33,403 bases of DNA from Ferruginibacter sp. (GTDB taxonomy: Bacteria > Bacteroidota > Bacteroidia > Chitinophagales > Chitinophagaceae). Of the stretch, positions 15,384-23,024 are shown in pieces. Where the stretch lies: NCBI GenBank assembly GCA_030655145.1, contig JAURWD010000067.1, positions 1 to 33,403 on the forward strand. Reading direction: 5' to 3'. Every line of letters starts with the position of its first letter. Positions within the stretch are counted from its first letter, which is position 1. The notes under the pieces are model-generated. The model was given only the letters and a program-made list of their open reading frames with translations. It ran no database searches and had not been told where the DNA came from. The position numbers and the translations under genes are program-made.

Positions 15384-16649
15384 TCACGAGACTTCGTAGG
15401 AATCCCACAGGTCGGCGGGATTCCGTGCCTCTTTCATCTGGCTCATGAAGATATCGTTGCCATTGCAGCGAAGGTTGATCATTCCAAAAAGCAGTTCCTT
15501 GCTCACCAGGTTTACGGAGCGTGCTAACTCAGTTGAATAAACCAACGGCCGGGCTCCACGCGAATATTTGCCCGCACATCCAATTGCGTCTGCCCGTGGG
15601 TGTGAGAAACTTTCGTTATCCCCTGAGGAGATTACCGTAGCAAGTGGATTCACCAGTTGCATGAACGCTTCTGTAAAATCAGAGGAGCCATGGTGGCAGG
15701 ACTTTGCCACGTCTACTTCAAAAGGATTCTGCCCGGGGTACATAGTCATCAGGTAATTCTCCGACGCCGTATTTAGATCGCCGCCAAAAAGAAAACTGCG
15801 GCTCCCATAACTGATGCGGAGCACGAGGCTATGACCGTTGATCGTAATGCCATCATCTTTGAAATAGCGGAAAGCATTTTTGTTGCTTATTTTCTCGGTA
15901 AAAGGTCCGAGTACTGCAATGCTGAAGAGATGCCCTTCAATCACTTTGTTGATCAGGCTATCTCCTGCAGCCAACCGTTTCACCTTCGCAACCCGTTGCT
16001 CGGCTTTAGCTGCGAGCAAGGCTTCCATGAAATTGGTGATATCACGGTTAAACGCCGCTGGCTCCGCGACAGTAAGCAGGTTATCAAAAACTTTTGTGAG
16101 GTACTTATTCCCATTATTGTCCACCAGGTTGCCGAGGCCGGAATTATATGGATTTCCGCTGGCGGCAAATTTCAAAATACCGGGGTGGTAAATAGTTCCG
16201 AAAGTGAAATTTTTATTCTGAAGTATTTTGATGAATCCCTTGTAATGATCCAGGTCAAAATGACTGATAAAAACGTGATCGATGTGTATGGGTTTGCCCG
16301 CGTTTAACAGGTAAGTGTATTGCCATTTCGTGAGGTAATTGTGCATGTTGTTTGCCGGCCCGGCATCGATGAGAATGCGCAGGTTGCCGATCTCAATCAA
16401 AGCGCCGTCACCCTGGCCAACGTCGAGGTAAAATATTTTGATTCCCATGTCCGGTCCCAGATCACCCTTCTTCATCCACCCGTCCGGCCCCGCCGTAGCA
16501 ACCTGGTAAAAATCTCCAGCCTCCCCCTTGATCGTAACATACGTTCCAGATAAAATCTTGTTGATCACTTTTTTTCCAACATTGTTGAGGACAGACTCGT
16601 AGACCGACGCCTCGTTCTTGATTGCATATAGAAAAACTGGTAATGCCAT
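15384..16649 (-). CDS. ComEC-like metallo-beta-lactamase-fold hydrolase with N-terminal SH3-like domain
   Basis: A 421-aa protein. Residues about 10-65 (KILSGTYVTIKGEAGDFYQV, DGWMKKGDL) look like an SH3 domain. From about 69 it is an MBL-fold hydrolase of the ComEC/Rec2 soluble type: FYLDVGQGDGALIEIG, the metal motif SHFDLDHYKG (His130, Asp132, Asp134, His135), GGDLN at 289-293, SCHHGSSD (His319/His320) and SSGDNESFSHPR (His350). No ComEC membrane domain or signal peptide is present, so it is a free cytoplasmic enzyme. The domain is usually linked to nucleic-acid phosphodiester cleavage, but stand-alone versions have varied substrates. It lies 120 bp downstream of a patatin-like gene on the same strand and shares its SH3-plus-hydrolase layout with the trypsin-like protein. 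Confidence 0.87.
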   Translation of the reverse strand: MALPVFLYAIKNEASVYESVLNNVGKKVINKILSGTYVTIKGEAGDFYQVATAGPDGWMKKGDLGPDMGIKIFYLDVGQGDGALIEIGNLRILIDAGPANNMHNYLTKWQYTYLLNAGKPIHIDHVFISHFDLDHYKGFIKILQNKNFTFGTIYHPGILKFAASGNPYNSGLGNLVDNNGNKYLTKVFDNLLTVAEPAAFNRDITNFMEALLAAKAEQRVAKVKRLAAGDSLINKVIEGHLFSIAVLGPFTEKISNKNAFRYFKDDGITINGHSLVLRISYGSRSFLFGGDLNTASENYLMTMYPGQNPFEVDVAKSCHHGSSDFTEAFMQLVNPLATVISSGDNESFSHPRADAIGCAGKYSRGARPLVYSTELARSVNLVSKELLFGMINLRCNGNDIFMSQMKEARNPADLWDSYEVS

Positions 16650-16661
16650 GGTGAGGTTGTT

Positions 16662-16689
16662 AATGTGTGATGAAATGAGACAATGAGTT
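16662..16689. repeat. short degenerate octamer run upstream of the MBL gene
   Basis: The sequence reads as loose 8-nt units (AATGTGTG, ATGAAATG, AGACAATG, AGTT), similar in style to the clearer array at 22438-22517. It lies just upstream of the MBL gene start, in the gap after the patatin-like gene. The call is weak. Confidence 0.25.
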
Positions 16690-16769
16690 ATAAATGTAGG
16701 CTGGTTTGATCTTGATTCGAAAGGAAAAATCTCAGTTCTTTCTGAGGAAAAATTTGCTTTCTAACCGGC

Positions 16770-18272
16770 TCACCAGTTGTTAGGATTGCTGCGCTGTTCC
16801 TGCAGCACCGCATAATTGTCAAGCCGTTGCTTTTTATAATTCTCCCAATCAAAACTTCGTAAAAAGTCAGCAGCTGCCAATGCTCCTTTAGCAAACAACT
16901 CCTGTTTGGCTTTGTCTTCCATAAAAAAATTCAACCAGGAATATTTGCGCACATCAACCATTTGAATTCCGAGTTCGAAAGACTTATTGCGGTTGATAAA
17001 ATCTTTATCTGTATTGCTGCGTAACGTTGAGATCAGCGCCTGCACGTAGCCGCTGATAGAATTAAAATCGCGGGCAATCTGTATGTTCGTCCCACCCAGC
17101 CTGATACCAAATGTTGGCATACGCGGAATGATGTAAGCCGGGTTATAAAAAACGTTGATCGGGAAGTTCGATAGCGCTCCCCCATCTACCAACTGAACAA
17201 AATTCGGGATGTTGCCATTCCAGTTCAGGTGATTCTTCCAGATCTCTTTACGCTTATTTTTAGCAGGTAGTACCGGAATTTTAAAGGTTTCGAAAAACAC
17301 GGGTATCGACATACTTGCTCGCACAAAATCTGCCGGGTTTACCTGGTCCGTGTTTTCCCAATACAATTCCCACATGCGTGGAAACTCAACTTTGTTACCG
17401 GTCGTTATATCACTTGTAACAATTGTCAGCATGGGCATACCGGGCGGAATAACTTCTTTATCTCCCATGGTTTTATCCCGCCGGTCATCGCGCCGCACTG
17501 CAAGAGTATCCGGTGTTTGCGAAAAATGCTGTTTGAGTCTTGTGAGCGTATCGATGTTATTCTGCCGCAGAATTGTTGTGATCCATTCGTGAAAAAATTT
17601 GCCCCCGTTTAAACCATACCCGCTCCTGGCAAAAACTTTAACCCGCTGAAAAAGAAATACACCCAACACGATCACAATGATCCACATTGCCAGCGCAAGG
17701 GAAGCAACGAGTTGAACCCAACCGTTCCAGAAAATAATGCTCATGATAAATGAAGCGATCGAAAAAACGCCGAATAAAATAAACAGCCACTTAATAGCTG
17801 TAGCAATTCGATGCAGGTAATTCTTCTTCAGGATAAATTGCTGGATCATTTTCTTGATGCGTTTCGTAAACCTTGCATTGGTCGGCTTTCCATCAACAAA
17901 ACAAAACATGTCGAGCTCCAATAAATTGCGAATGATTTTTTCGGCTTTTTCGTCTTCTTTCCTGCCCGTGGCAGCAAGCAGCATTGTATTAATGGCACCG
18001 GCACTAGTACCGGCAAGACTAAAAAAACGTATCCCCATTTTTTCAAGAATATAGGTATACCCGAGTAATGCTACACCCCACACGCCACCGCCCTCCTGCA
18101 CCAGGTCAACATATTGATTGCCTGCGCCATCATACACATCACTCACCTGGAATTTCTTGCCGGAGGCTTGCTCCCTAACTCCTATGTCTACCCGCAGTTT
18201 TTCGAGAATGGCAGCCACACCGGCATCGTTGATGAATTTTTGTACATCCACTTGTTTGGTTTCTTTCTCCAT
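16770..18272 (-). CDS. patatin-like phospholipase with two membrane helices inserted in the catalytic domain
   Basis: A 500-aa protein. The oxyanion motif is EGGGVWGVALLG (60-71), with Trp where many patatins have Arg or Lys. The nucleophile is Ser90 in LAGTSAGAINTM and the catalytic Asp is 363 in VDGGALSNFP. Between Ser and Asp, two hydrophobic segments at about 161-181 and 186-208 form a helical hairpin, so the enzyme is probably membrane-embedded, with both catalytic halves on the same side. It differs from the 922-aa patatin in length, motif form and lack of a long N-terminus, so this is not a recent duplication. It precedes the MBL gene by 120 bp and may share its transcript. The substrate is unknown. 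Confidence 0.87.
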   Translation of the reverse strand: MEKETKQVDVQKFINDAGVAAILEKLRVDIGVREQASGKKFQVSDVYDGAGNQYVDLVQEGGGVWGVALLGYTYILEKMGIRFFSLAGTSAGAINTMLLAATGRKEDEKAEKIIRNLLELDMFCFVDGKPTNARFTKRIKKMIQQFILKKNYLHRIATAIKWLFILFGVFSIASFIMSIIFWNGWVQLVASLALAMWIIVIVLGVFLFQRVKVFARSGYGLNGGKFFHEWITTILRQNNIDTLTRLKQHFSQTPDTLAVRRDDRRDKTMGDKEVIPPGMPMLTIVTSDITTGNKVEFPRMWELYWENTDQVNPADFVRASMSIPVFFETFKIPVLPAKNKRKEIWKNHLNWNGNIPNFVQLVDGGALSNFPINVFYNPAYIIPRMPTFGIRLGGTNIQIARDFNSISGYVQALISTLRSNTDKDFINRNKSFELGIQMVDVRKYSWLNFFMEDKAKQELFAKGALAAADFLRSFDWENYKKQRLDNYAVLQEQRSNPNNW

Positions 18273-18300
18273 AAATTAATTTTCGGCAGTTGTGAACTGG

Positions 18301-18468
18301 CTATGAATATAAAAGGTTTGGTTCCCGGCCCTGAACCTGCTTCAACTTCAGTGGCGTCGCACATTTCAGCTGGTTGCTGCTATGAAGCACATCTTGATGG
18401 CTCAAATATGTACATCCACCGAAAACAGGTAGCTCAACGGCCAGCGAACGCCAAGATAATAACATCAT
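18301..18468 (-). CDS. possible 55-aa small ORF or interspersed-repeat fragment
   Basis: An open minus-strand frame with tandem ATGs at 18468 and 18465 ends in TAG at 18301-18303. It reads MMLLSWRSLAVELPVFGGCT, then YLSHQDVLHSSNQLKCATPL, then KLKQVQGREPNLLYS. It fills most of the 215-bp gap between the glycosyltransferase gene and the patatin-like gene. Sixteen bases (18332-18347) recur exactly at 18516-18531 in the end of the glycosyltransferase gene, in the same reading frame (LKQVQ). It could be a small gene, a decayed duplicate end, or part of a dispersed repeat. An overlapping plus-strand frame is less convincing. Confidence 0.25.
   Translation of the reverse strand: MMLLSWRSLAVELPVFGGCTYLSHQDVLHSSNQLKCATPLKLKQVQGREPNLLYS
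18332..18347. repeat. 16-bp direct repeat, copy 1
   Basis: TGAACCTGCTTCAACT occurs here and again at 18516-18531, 184 bp away. Copy 2 is inside the 3' end of the glycosyltransferase gene. The match includes similar flanking bases (GTGG), suggesting a short duplication or a shared repeat. Confidence 0.6.
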
Positions 18469-18487
18469 CCGCCCGGTGCAAGGGCAT

Positions 18488-19468
18488 TTAACTAAAAGGA
18501 AGAAATTTTTCTTGTTGAACCTGCTTCAACTGTGGGGCAACGGCGTTTAAAGGTGCACCGTTAGCAACCTGCTCGTAAAAACCCAAATACTTTTGTGTCA
18601 TTATAGCTGAAGTAAAATGGCGTAGTACATGGTCATGACAAACCTGTGGATCAAAGATGCCGACATTCTTAACGGCATTTACAAGTTCATTCGAATTGGC
18701 CGAGAGAAAACCAACCGTCCAGGGTACTAATTCCGGCAAAGAGCCATAGGGAGTTGCAATAACCGGGCAACCAAAATAAAGACTTTCAATGATCGCAAGG
18801 CCAAAGGGTTCGTGCCACAACACGGGGAAGAGCAATGCCTTCGAACGATCGAGTATATCATTTTTTTCCTGGCCACCCTTCATACCATGAAAGCGTGCAT
18901 TGGGATCGAAGGTGAGGCGAATACCCATGTTGAAATTGAAGCGACGGCCGCCTATAACCTCGATGGGTACACGCGCTTTACGGGCAATGCTGATAGCCCC
19001 CCGAACATTCTTCACCCGCCAGGCTGCATCGCCGAGAAAATGAATGGAATTGCGTTTACCCGTTAGTGTTGGCTTGCCGTAATCTTCCGGGTCAATACCG
19101 TTGTGAACAAAACAGTCACTACCAAAACGCGCCGCATGATTCCGCGAAACGAAGACAGTATTGATGTCGAGCAGGTATTGTTCATTGAGGTTGCCGTGCA
19201 TGGTAACCAGGTAGGGTTTCACCGGCGTTTCATTTGCGGCATGATGCAGGTGAACAACGTCTACGTCTGAGGGTATAAGCTCGTTAATCGGTCGGGTGGA
19301 ATCATATGCTACAACGTTTGCAAAAGGGCAATGCGAGCCTTCCGCAACGATATACGTCACCCGGTGGCCTAATCTTACTAGTTCCTTACCCAGCCACCAG
19401 ATCACCCGTTCTGTTCCGCCGTACATCAACGCCGGAATCTTACTGTTATTGACGATACAAACGTGCAT
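18488..19468 (-). CDS. family 4 glycosyltransferase (GT-B fold)
   Basis: A 326-aa protein. The N-terminal domain begins MHVCIVNNSK and has the donor-fold glycine turn YGGTERVIWWLGKEL (16-30) typical of GT4 enzymes. The C-terminal domain carries WHEPFGLAIIES (218-229), the E-x7-E signature with Glu220 and Glu228 that binds the nucleotide-sugar donor, followed by GCPVIATPYGSLPELV. It is somewhat shorter than the usual 350-400 aa but looks complete. It probably transfers a sugar to a glycolipid, polysaccharide or small acceptor; the acceptor is unknown. No other surface-sugar genes adjoin it. A clear -7 box precedes it (19504-19511), so it is likely transcribed on its own. Confidence 0.88.
   Translation of the reverse strand: MHVCIVNNSKIPALMYGGTERVIWWLGKELVRLGHRVTYIVAEGSHCPFANVVAYDSTRPINELIPSDVDVVHLHHAANETPVKPYLVTMHGNLNEQYLLDINTVFVSRNHAARFGSDCFVHNGIDPEDYGKPTLTGKRNSIHFLGDAAWRVKNVRGAISIARKARVPIEVIGGRRFNFNMGIRLTFDPNARFHGMKGGQEKNDILDRSKALLFPVLWHEPFGLAIIESLYFGCPVIATPYGSLPELVPWTVGFLSANSNELVNAVKNVGIFDPQVCHDHVLRHFTSAIMTQKYLGFYEQVANGAPLNAVAPQLKQVQQEKFLPFS
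18516..18531. repeat. 16-bp direct repeat, copy 2
   Basis: This is the exact copy of 18332-18347. It encodes LKQVQ near the C-terminus of the glycosyltransferase on the minus strand. Confidence 0.6.
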
Positions 19469-19503
19469 ATGGAAATTCGTTCTTAAAGGATGGTTTCCAG
19501 TTT

Positions 19504-19511
19504 CAAATATA
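19504..19511 (-). promoter_or_regulatory. -7 promoter box of the glycosyltransferase gene
   Basis: TATATTTG on the minus strand matches TAnnTTTG exactly and lies about 36 nt upstream of the ATG at 19468. No good TTTG -33 box is visible at the usual distance. Confidence 0.5.
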
Positions 19512-19551
19512 CCTAAATAATAAAACGGGATATTATTACTGCGGTTGTTAA

Positions 19552-20193
19552 CTACGCAGGCTTTTGGGCAATCAACTGGAAGGCCTCCGCCGTGTTGCCA
19601 TTCATGGTTTTGATGGGAATAATATGCTGTTCTTTTAGCTCAAAAGACTTGAGCAAGGTTTTGATCCAGCCCTTCGTGTGATGCCGGAACATGACGCCTT
19701 CCGGTAAACTAAACACGCCGAAATTATCTTTGGCACTGTTGAAATAAGTGTATCGTTTTTTGGCGGCTTCGTTTTGCTGAAGGTAGTAGTCACTGATGTA
19801 TAAAATGCCGCCGGGCTTCAGCTTCGAATTGAGCAAGTAAAGCAATTCTGCCTGTCCTTTGTTGGAGGGAATACAGGTAAGTACCGCGAACAATAAAATG
19901 CAGTCTACCGAATTGTTCCCGACGGGTATATCTGCCGGTGTTGGAATATGATGTAAGGGCAACCCCTGAGCCTTTCCCCGTTGGACAAGCTGCATGGATG
20001 TATCAAATCCTTTGATGTGTTGATAGTCTGCACGCTGCAGTTCATGGATCACCCGGCCGTAGCCACAACCGAAGTCAACGATGGATGCGCCGGGAGAAAT
20101 GTATTTATTCAGGAGGTCAGTATTCACCGGGTGGCTGAAAGTTTTCTCTTGAGCAACGCGGTCCCAGTATTCGTGTTGGTTGTCGATATTCAT
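19552..20193 (-). CDS. class I SAM-dependent methyltransferase
   Basis: A 213-aa protein of the Methyltransf_11 type. Motif I is IVDFGCGYGRVIHEL (38-52), binding SAM. An acidic residue after strand 2 (GFDTS), a motif near SVDCILLFAVLTCI, and GGILYISDYYL (strand 5 region) complete the fold. Its length is normal for a stand-alone enzyme. The substrate cannot be inferred. It is flanked by the GT4 gene and the CvfB-like gene on the same strand with gaps of 83 and 56 bp, so joint transcription is possible. Confidence 0.87.
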   Translation of the reverse strand: MNIDNQHEYWDRVAQEKTFSHPVNTDLLNKYISPGASIVDFGCGYGRVIHELQRADYQHIKGFDTSMQLVQRGKAQGLPLHHIPTPADIPVGNNSVDCILLFAVLTCIPSNKGQAELLYLLNSKLKPGGILYISDYYLQQNEAAKKRYTYFNSAKDNFGVFSLPEGVMFRHHTKGWIKTLLKSFELKEQHIIPIKTMNGNTAEAFQLIAQKPA

Positions 20194-20249
20194 TAGCTTG
20201 GTATACTTTAAACTAACCGATGCTGCTGAACGAAAAGAGTCGCAAAAAC

Positions 20250-21104
20250 TTAATTTTCTATCAGCTTGATACCTGTCTTCTCAAAACTTATTTTACGCTG
20301 ACGGTACAGGTTACCCGTAGTCATTTTAAAAGTCTTCTTACTCATACCAAAAAAATCATAGATCTCTTCCGGATTCGATTTGTCGTGGTAGGGCAGGTAC
20401 CCATTATTTTCTTTTAACAGGCGCAGCACCTTCCCGGCTTCATCTTCTACCCGGTTGTAACCTGGTTTTCCTGCAGCCACATCTATCCTGAAACGGTCAT
20501 CTTTGTCATTACTTTCGGGATAAATCTTTTTGATAAATCCCTGGAACTTGTCTCCCACCTGGATGTTCCGGTAGATCTCGTTAAAGTGCAGGACACCCGT
20601 ATGTTTGTTATTGATGATACATACATACCCGATGTCTGTGCGACGATAAACAATGAGATCAACCACTTCCAATTCTTTCACTGTCACTTCTTCATTGCTC
20701 AAAAAAGGTTCCAGCTTTTCTGTTGCGGCGATGCGGCCGGTTTGTTCATCGAGGTAAATTTTTACGAGGTAATCGCCATTTGGGCGCATGCCCATTACCT
20801 GTTTTGACTTCGGTACAAAAATGTCTTTCATGAGGCCCATGTCCAAAAATGCGCCTTGTGGAGTAACGGATACCGCCCGCATTTTCACGATATCACCCAA
20901 CACACCTTTCGGCTCCTGGGTGGTTGCAATAACACGGTCTTCGCCGTCGTGATATACAAATACCTTTAGCTCATCATCAATGGCGGTACCGGCCGGCACA
21001 AACCTTTTGGGTAACAGGATCCCTTCGGCACCATCATCCAGGTATACCCCAAAATCAACGGCGCGAATCACTCTCAATAAATTATATTCTCCTACCCTGA
21101 CCAT
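20250..21104 (-). CDS. CvfB-like RNA-binding protein with S1-type domains
   Basis: A 284-aa protein with consecutive S1-like beta-barrels: 1-60 (FGVYLDDGAEGILLPKRFVP), 65-135 (GAFLDMGLMKDIFVPKSKQ) and about 150-210 (YVCIINNKHTGVLHFNEIY), then a winged-helix-like end at 225-284 (NGYLPYHDKSNPEEIYDFFG). This matches the length and layout of the CvfB/YitL family, which binds RNA and affects regulation in Firmicutes; its role in Bacteroidota is poorly defined. It starts 39 bp after the ftsY stop and is probably part of the ribosomal protein/ftsY operon. Confidence 0.88.
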   Translation of the reverse strand: MVRVGEYNLLRVIRAVDFGVYLDDGAEGILLPKRFVPAGTAIDDELKVFVYHDGEDRVIATTQEPKGVLGDIVKMRAVSVTPQGAFLDMGLMKDIFVPKSKQVMGMRPNGDYLVKIYLDEQTGRIAATEKLEPFLSNEEVTVKELEVVDLIVYRRTDIGYVCIINNKHTGVLHFNEIYRNIQVGDKFQGFIKKIYPESNDKDDRFRIDVAAGKPGYNRVEDEAGKVLRLLKENNGYLPYHDKSNPEEIYDFFGMSKKTFKMTTGNLYRQRKISFEKTGIKLIEN

Positions 21105-21143
21105 ATTTGTGTTTTGATTGTTTTGTGGTTGCTGACCTTAATG

Positions 21144-22118
21144 TTAATCGCGGTCCTGCAAATTGAACATGCCGTCAACGAAGGCACGCTTATTAAATAC
21201 CAGCAGGTCTGTTGCCTTCTCTCCTACCCCAATGAACTTCACGGGTATTTTAAACTGGTGTGCAATGGCCAGTACAACGCCACCCTTTGCCGTGCCATCG
21301 AGCTTTGTAATTGTAAGCGCGGTAACGTCTGTTGCCGCAGTAAAATGTTTAGCCTGTTCCAGCGCATTTTGCCCGGTACTTCCGTCCAACACCAACATTA
21401 CTTCATGTGGCGCCTCGGGGATTACTTTCTGGATCACCCGTTTGATCTTTGTAAGTTCATCCATCAGGTGCAACTTATTGTGCAGCCTTCCTGCAGTATC
21501 GATGATGATCACATCTACATCTTTTGCTACCCCGCTGATAACTGTGTCGTAGGCAACGGACGCGGGGTCGCTGCCCATTTCCTTTTTTACGATCGGAACA
21601 TTTGTGCGTTCACTCCATATCGTTAGCTGGTCAACCGCCGCTGCTCTAAACGTGTCGGCAGCTCCGAGCAAAACAGATTTTCCTGCCTGGGAAAAGTTAT
21701 GGGCAAGCTTGCCGATGGTGGTGGTCTTTCCAACGCCATTAACACCAACAACTAAAATGACGTGTGGCCGATGGCCGGCTGGAAGTTCATAATTTTCATA
21801 GCTCAAATCTTCGGGAGCGCTAACGAGTACATTTTCTATTTCGCTTTTTAAGATGGCATTCAGTTCGCTTGTACCCACATATTTATCCCGGGCTACCCTC
21901 TTCTCAATCCGCTCGATGATCTCTACCGTTGTCTCAATACCCACGTCGGCACTTACCAATGCGTCCTCCACATCATCCAACACCTCTTCATCGACGGTAC
22001 TTTTACCAGCAATGGCCTTTGTGATCTTGGTAAAAAATCCTTCCCTGGTTTTCTGTAAGCCCTGGTCCAACGTTTCCTGCTGTTCCTTTTTCCCAAAAAG
22101 TTTATCGAAAAATCCCAT
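21144..22118 (-). CDS. ftsY: signal recognition particle receptor FtsY
   Basis: A 324-aa SRP-type GTPase. The NG domain is complete: G1 GVNGVGKTTT (125-134), the insertion-box DTFRAAAVDQL, G3 DTAGR (207-211), G4 TKLDG (271-275) with GTAKGG, and a C-terminal FIGVGEKATDLLVF. The acidic A domain of enterobacterial FtsY is missing; only a short charged N-terminus (FFDKLFGKKEQQETLDQG) precedes the N domain, as is usual for Bacteroidota. It docks SRP-ribosome complexes at the inner membrane for co-translational insertion. It follows the DUF4295 gene by 134 bp. Confidence 0.97.
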   Translation of the reverse strand: MGFFDKLFGKKEQQETLDQGLQKTREGFFTKITKAIAGKSTVDEEVLDDVEDALVSADVGIETTVEIIERIEKRVARDKYVGTSELNAILKSEIENVLVSAPEDLSYENYELPAGHRPHVILVVGVNGVGKTTTIGKLAHNFSQAGKSVLLGAADTFRAAAVDQLTIWSERTNVPIVKKEMGSDPASVAYDTVISGVAKDVDVIIIDTAGRLHNKLHLMDELTKIKRVIQKVIPEAPHEVMLVLDGSTGQNALEQAKHFTAATDVTALTITKLDGTAKGGVVLAIAHQFKIPVKFIGVGEKATDLLVFNKRAFVDGMFNLQDRD

Positions 22119-22252
22119 CTACTAAAAGTTGTGTGTTGTAAAGTGTGAGGTTAAATATCCAGGCAGCAAAGATATTTGATTGAACATATATAAATAAAGA
22201 AAGCCGTTCCGAAATCAATCAGAACAGCTTTGATGAGTTGAAAGCAATATTA

Positions 22253-22423
22253 TTACTGAGCCAGGTGCTCCTTAATTTTGTCTTTGTGAACGATCGCTTC
22301 TTTAAAAGTATACGCGCCAGTCTTCGGACTGCGTACGGCACGAATAACTTTTGTCCAGTTCTTTGCTTCTGAAGCTGCTTTCTGGTCTTTGGTTTTGATC
22401 GCGGTTTTAGCTGCTTTTGCCAT
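22253..22423 (-). CDS. DUF4295 family small basic protein, probable Bacteroidota-specific ribosome-associated protein
   Basis: A 56-aa lysine-rich protein from ATG 22423: MAKAAKTAIKTKDQKAASEA, then KNWTKVIRAVRSPKTGAYTF, ending KEHLAQ. Size, start MAKA and position between rpmG and ftsY match the DUF4295 family of Bacteroidota. I recall an extra large-subunit protein (bL38) described in a Flavobacterium ribosome that may be this family; I am not certain they are the same. The high basic charge and ribosomal-protein neighbours support rRNA binding. It is separated from rpmG by the octamer array. Confidence 0.85.
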   Translation of the reverse strand: MAKAAKTAIKTKDQKAASEAKNWTKVIRAVRSPKTGAYTFKEAIVHKDKIKEHLAQ

Positions 22424-22437
22424 GACTATTTTATTTT

Positions 22438-22517
22438 AATGTGATAATGTGCTGAACCGCTAATGTGCTAAAACTGCATTTCATTAGCAAATTAGCAGAT
22501 TATCGAATTGGCGAATT
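22438..22517. repeat. two-sided degenerate octamer repeat that can form a hairpin
   Basis: The plus strand reads as 8-nt units: AATGTGAT, AATGTGCT, GAACCGCT, AATGTGCT (22438-22469), then a 13-nt centre, then ATTAGCAA, ATTAGCAG, ATTATCGA, ATTGGCGA, ATT (22483-22517). The second side is roughly the reverse complement of the first (AGCACATT-like), so the array could fold on itself. It fills the gap between rpmG and the DUF4295 gene and touches the rpmG stop codon. Its phase is kept across nine units, which is unlikely by chance. Function is unknown; it may belong to a genome-wide repeat class. Confidence 0.65.
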
Positions 22518-22698
22518 ATTTGATTTCTTTATGAACAGTTACTTTCTTCAAAATAGCGTTGAATTTTTTCAACTCTAATCTCTCAGGAGTGTTCTTTTTG
22601 TTTTTCTTGGTGATGTAGCGGCTGGTTCCTGGTTTGCCACTGGCTTTATGCTCAGTGCATTCCAAAATCACCTGAACCCTGTTACCTTTCTTTGCCAT
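22516..22698 (-). CDS. rpmG: 50S ribosomal protein bL33
   Basis: A 60-aa protein beginning [17 protein letters not shown] with the usual [20 protein letters not shown] core and KKFN. Only one Cys (Cys14) is present, so this is the zinc-free form lacking CxxC pairs. It lies 62 bp after rpmB. Confidence 0.96.
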   Translation of the reverse strand: MAKKGNRVQVILECTEHKASGKPGTSRYITKKNKKNTPERLELKKFNAILKKVTVHKEIK

Positions 22699-22760
22699 TG
22701 TATTGTTATTTTATGTTAAGCCGCTTACCCGTTTACCCGGGAGACATGCTTTGATTTAAA

Positions 22761-22997
22761 CTAGATTTTTTCTCCAGATGCACGAAGTTGCTTCACAACT
22801 GAAAACAGGCCATTTTTATTGATGGTGCGGATGGCTTCTGAAGATACTTTTAAGGTTACCCATTTGTCTTCTTCAGCAAGAAAATAACGCTTGGTTTGTA
22901 GATTTGGCAAAAACCTGCGCTTAGTTTTGATATTTGAATGCGATACTTTGTTACCCGTAATTGGCCTTTTACCTGTAACCTGACATACTCTAGCCAT
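22761..22997 (-). CDS. rpmB: 50S ribosomal protein bL28
   Basis: A 78-aa protein starting at ATG 22997: [20 protein letters not shown], then [17 protein letters not shown] and a C-terminus ending RASGEKI. A longer in-frame opening from 23171 exists, but it would put 58 unrelated residues before the conserved [12 protein letters not shown] start and would span the promoter box at 23017-23024, so the short start is right. It is zinc-free (one Cys). First gene of the rpmB-rpmG-DUF4295-ftsY-cvfB-like row. Confidence 0.96.
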   Translation of the reverse strand: MARVCQVTGKRPITGNKVSHSNIKTKRRFLPNLQTKRYFLAEEDKWVTLKVSSEAIRTINKNGLFSVVKQLRASGEKI

Positions 22998-23016
22998 AGT
23001 CTTATTTTTTGGACGG

Positions 23017-23024
23017 CAAAGGTA
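23017..23024 (-). promoter_or_regulatory. -7 promoter box of the rpmB operon
   Basis: On the minus strand TTTTGC is followed by TACCTTTG, an exact TAnnTTTG match, 20 nt before the rpmB ATG at 22997. The very short leader and box form are typical of Bacteroidota ribosomal protein genes. It fixes the rpmB start. Confidence 0.7.

Noticed and set aside
18303..18491. Plus-strand ORF end over the GT/patatin gap
   Set aside because: It is antisense to the patatin gene for much of its length and runs into the GT gene; the minus-strand small ORF fits better.
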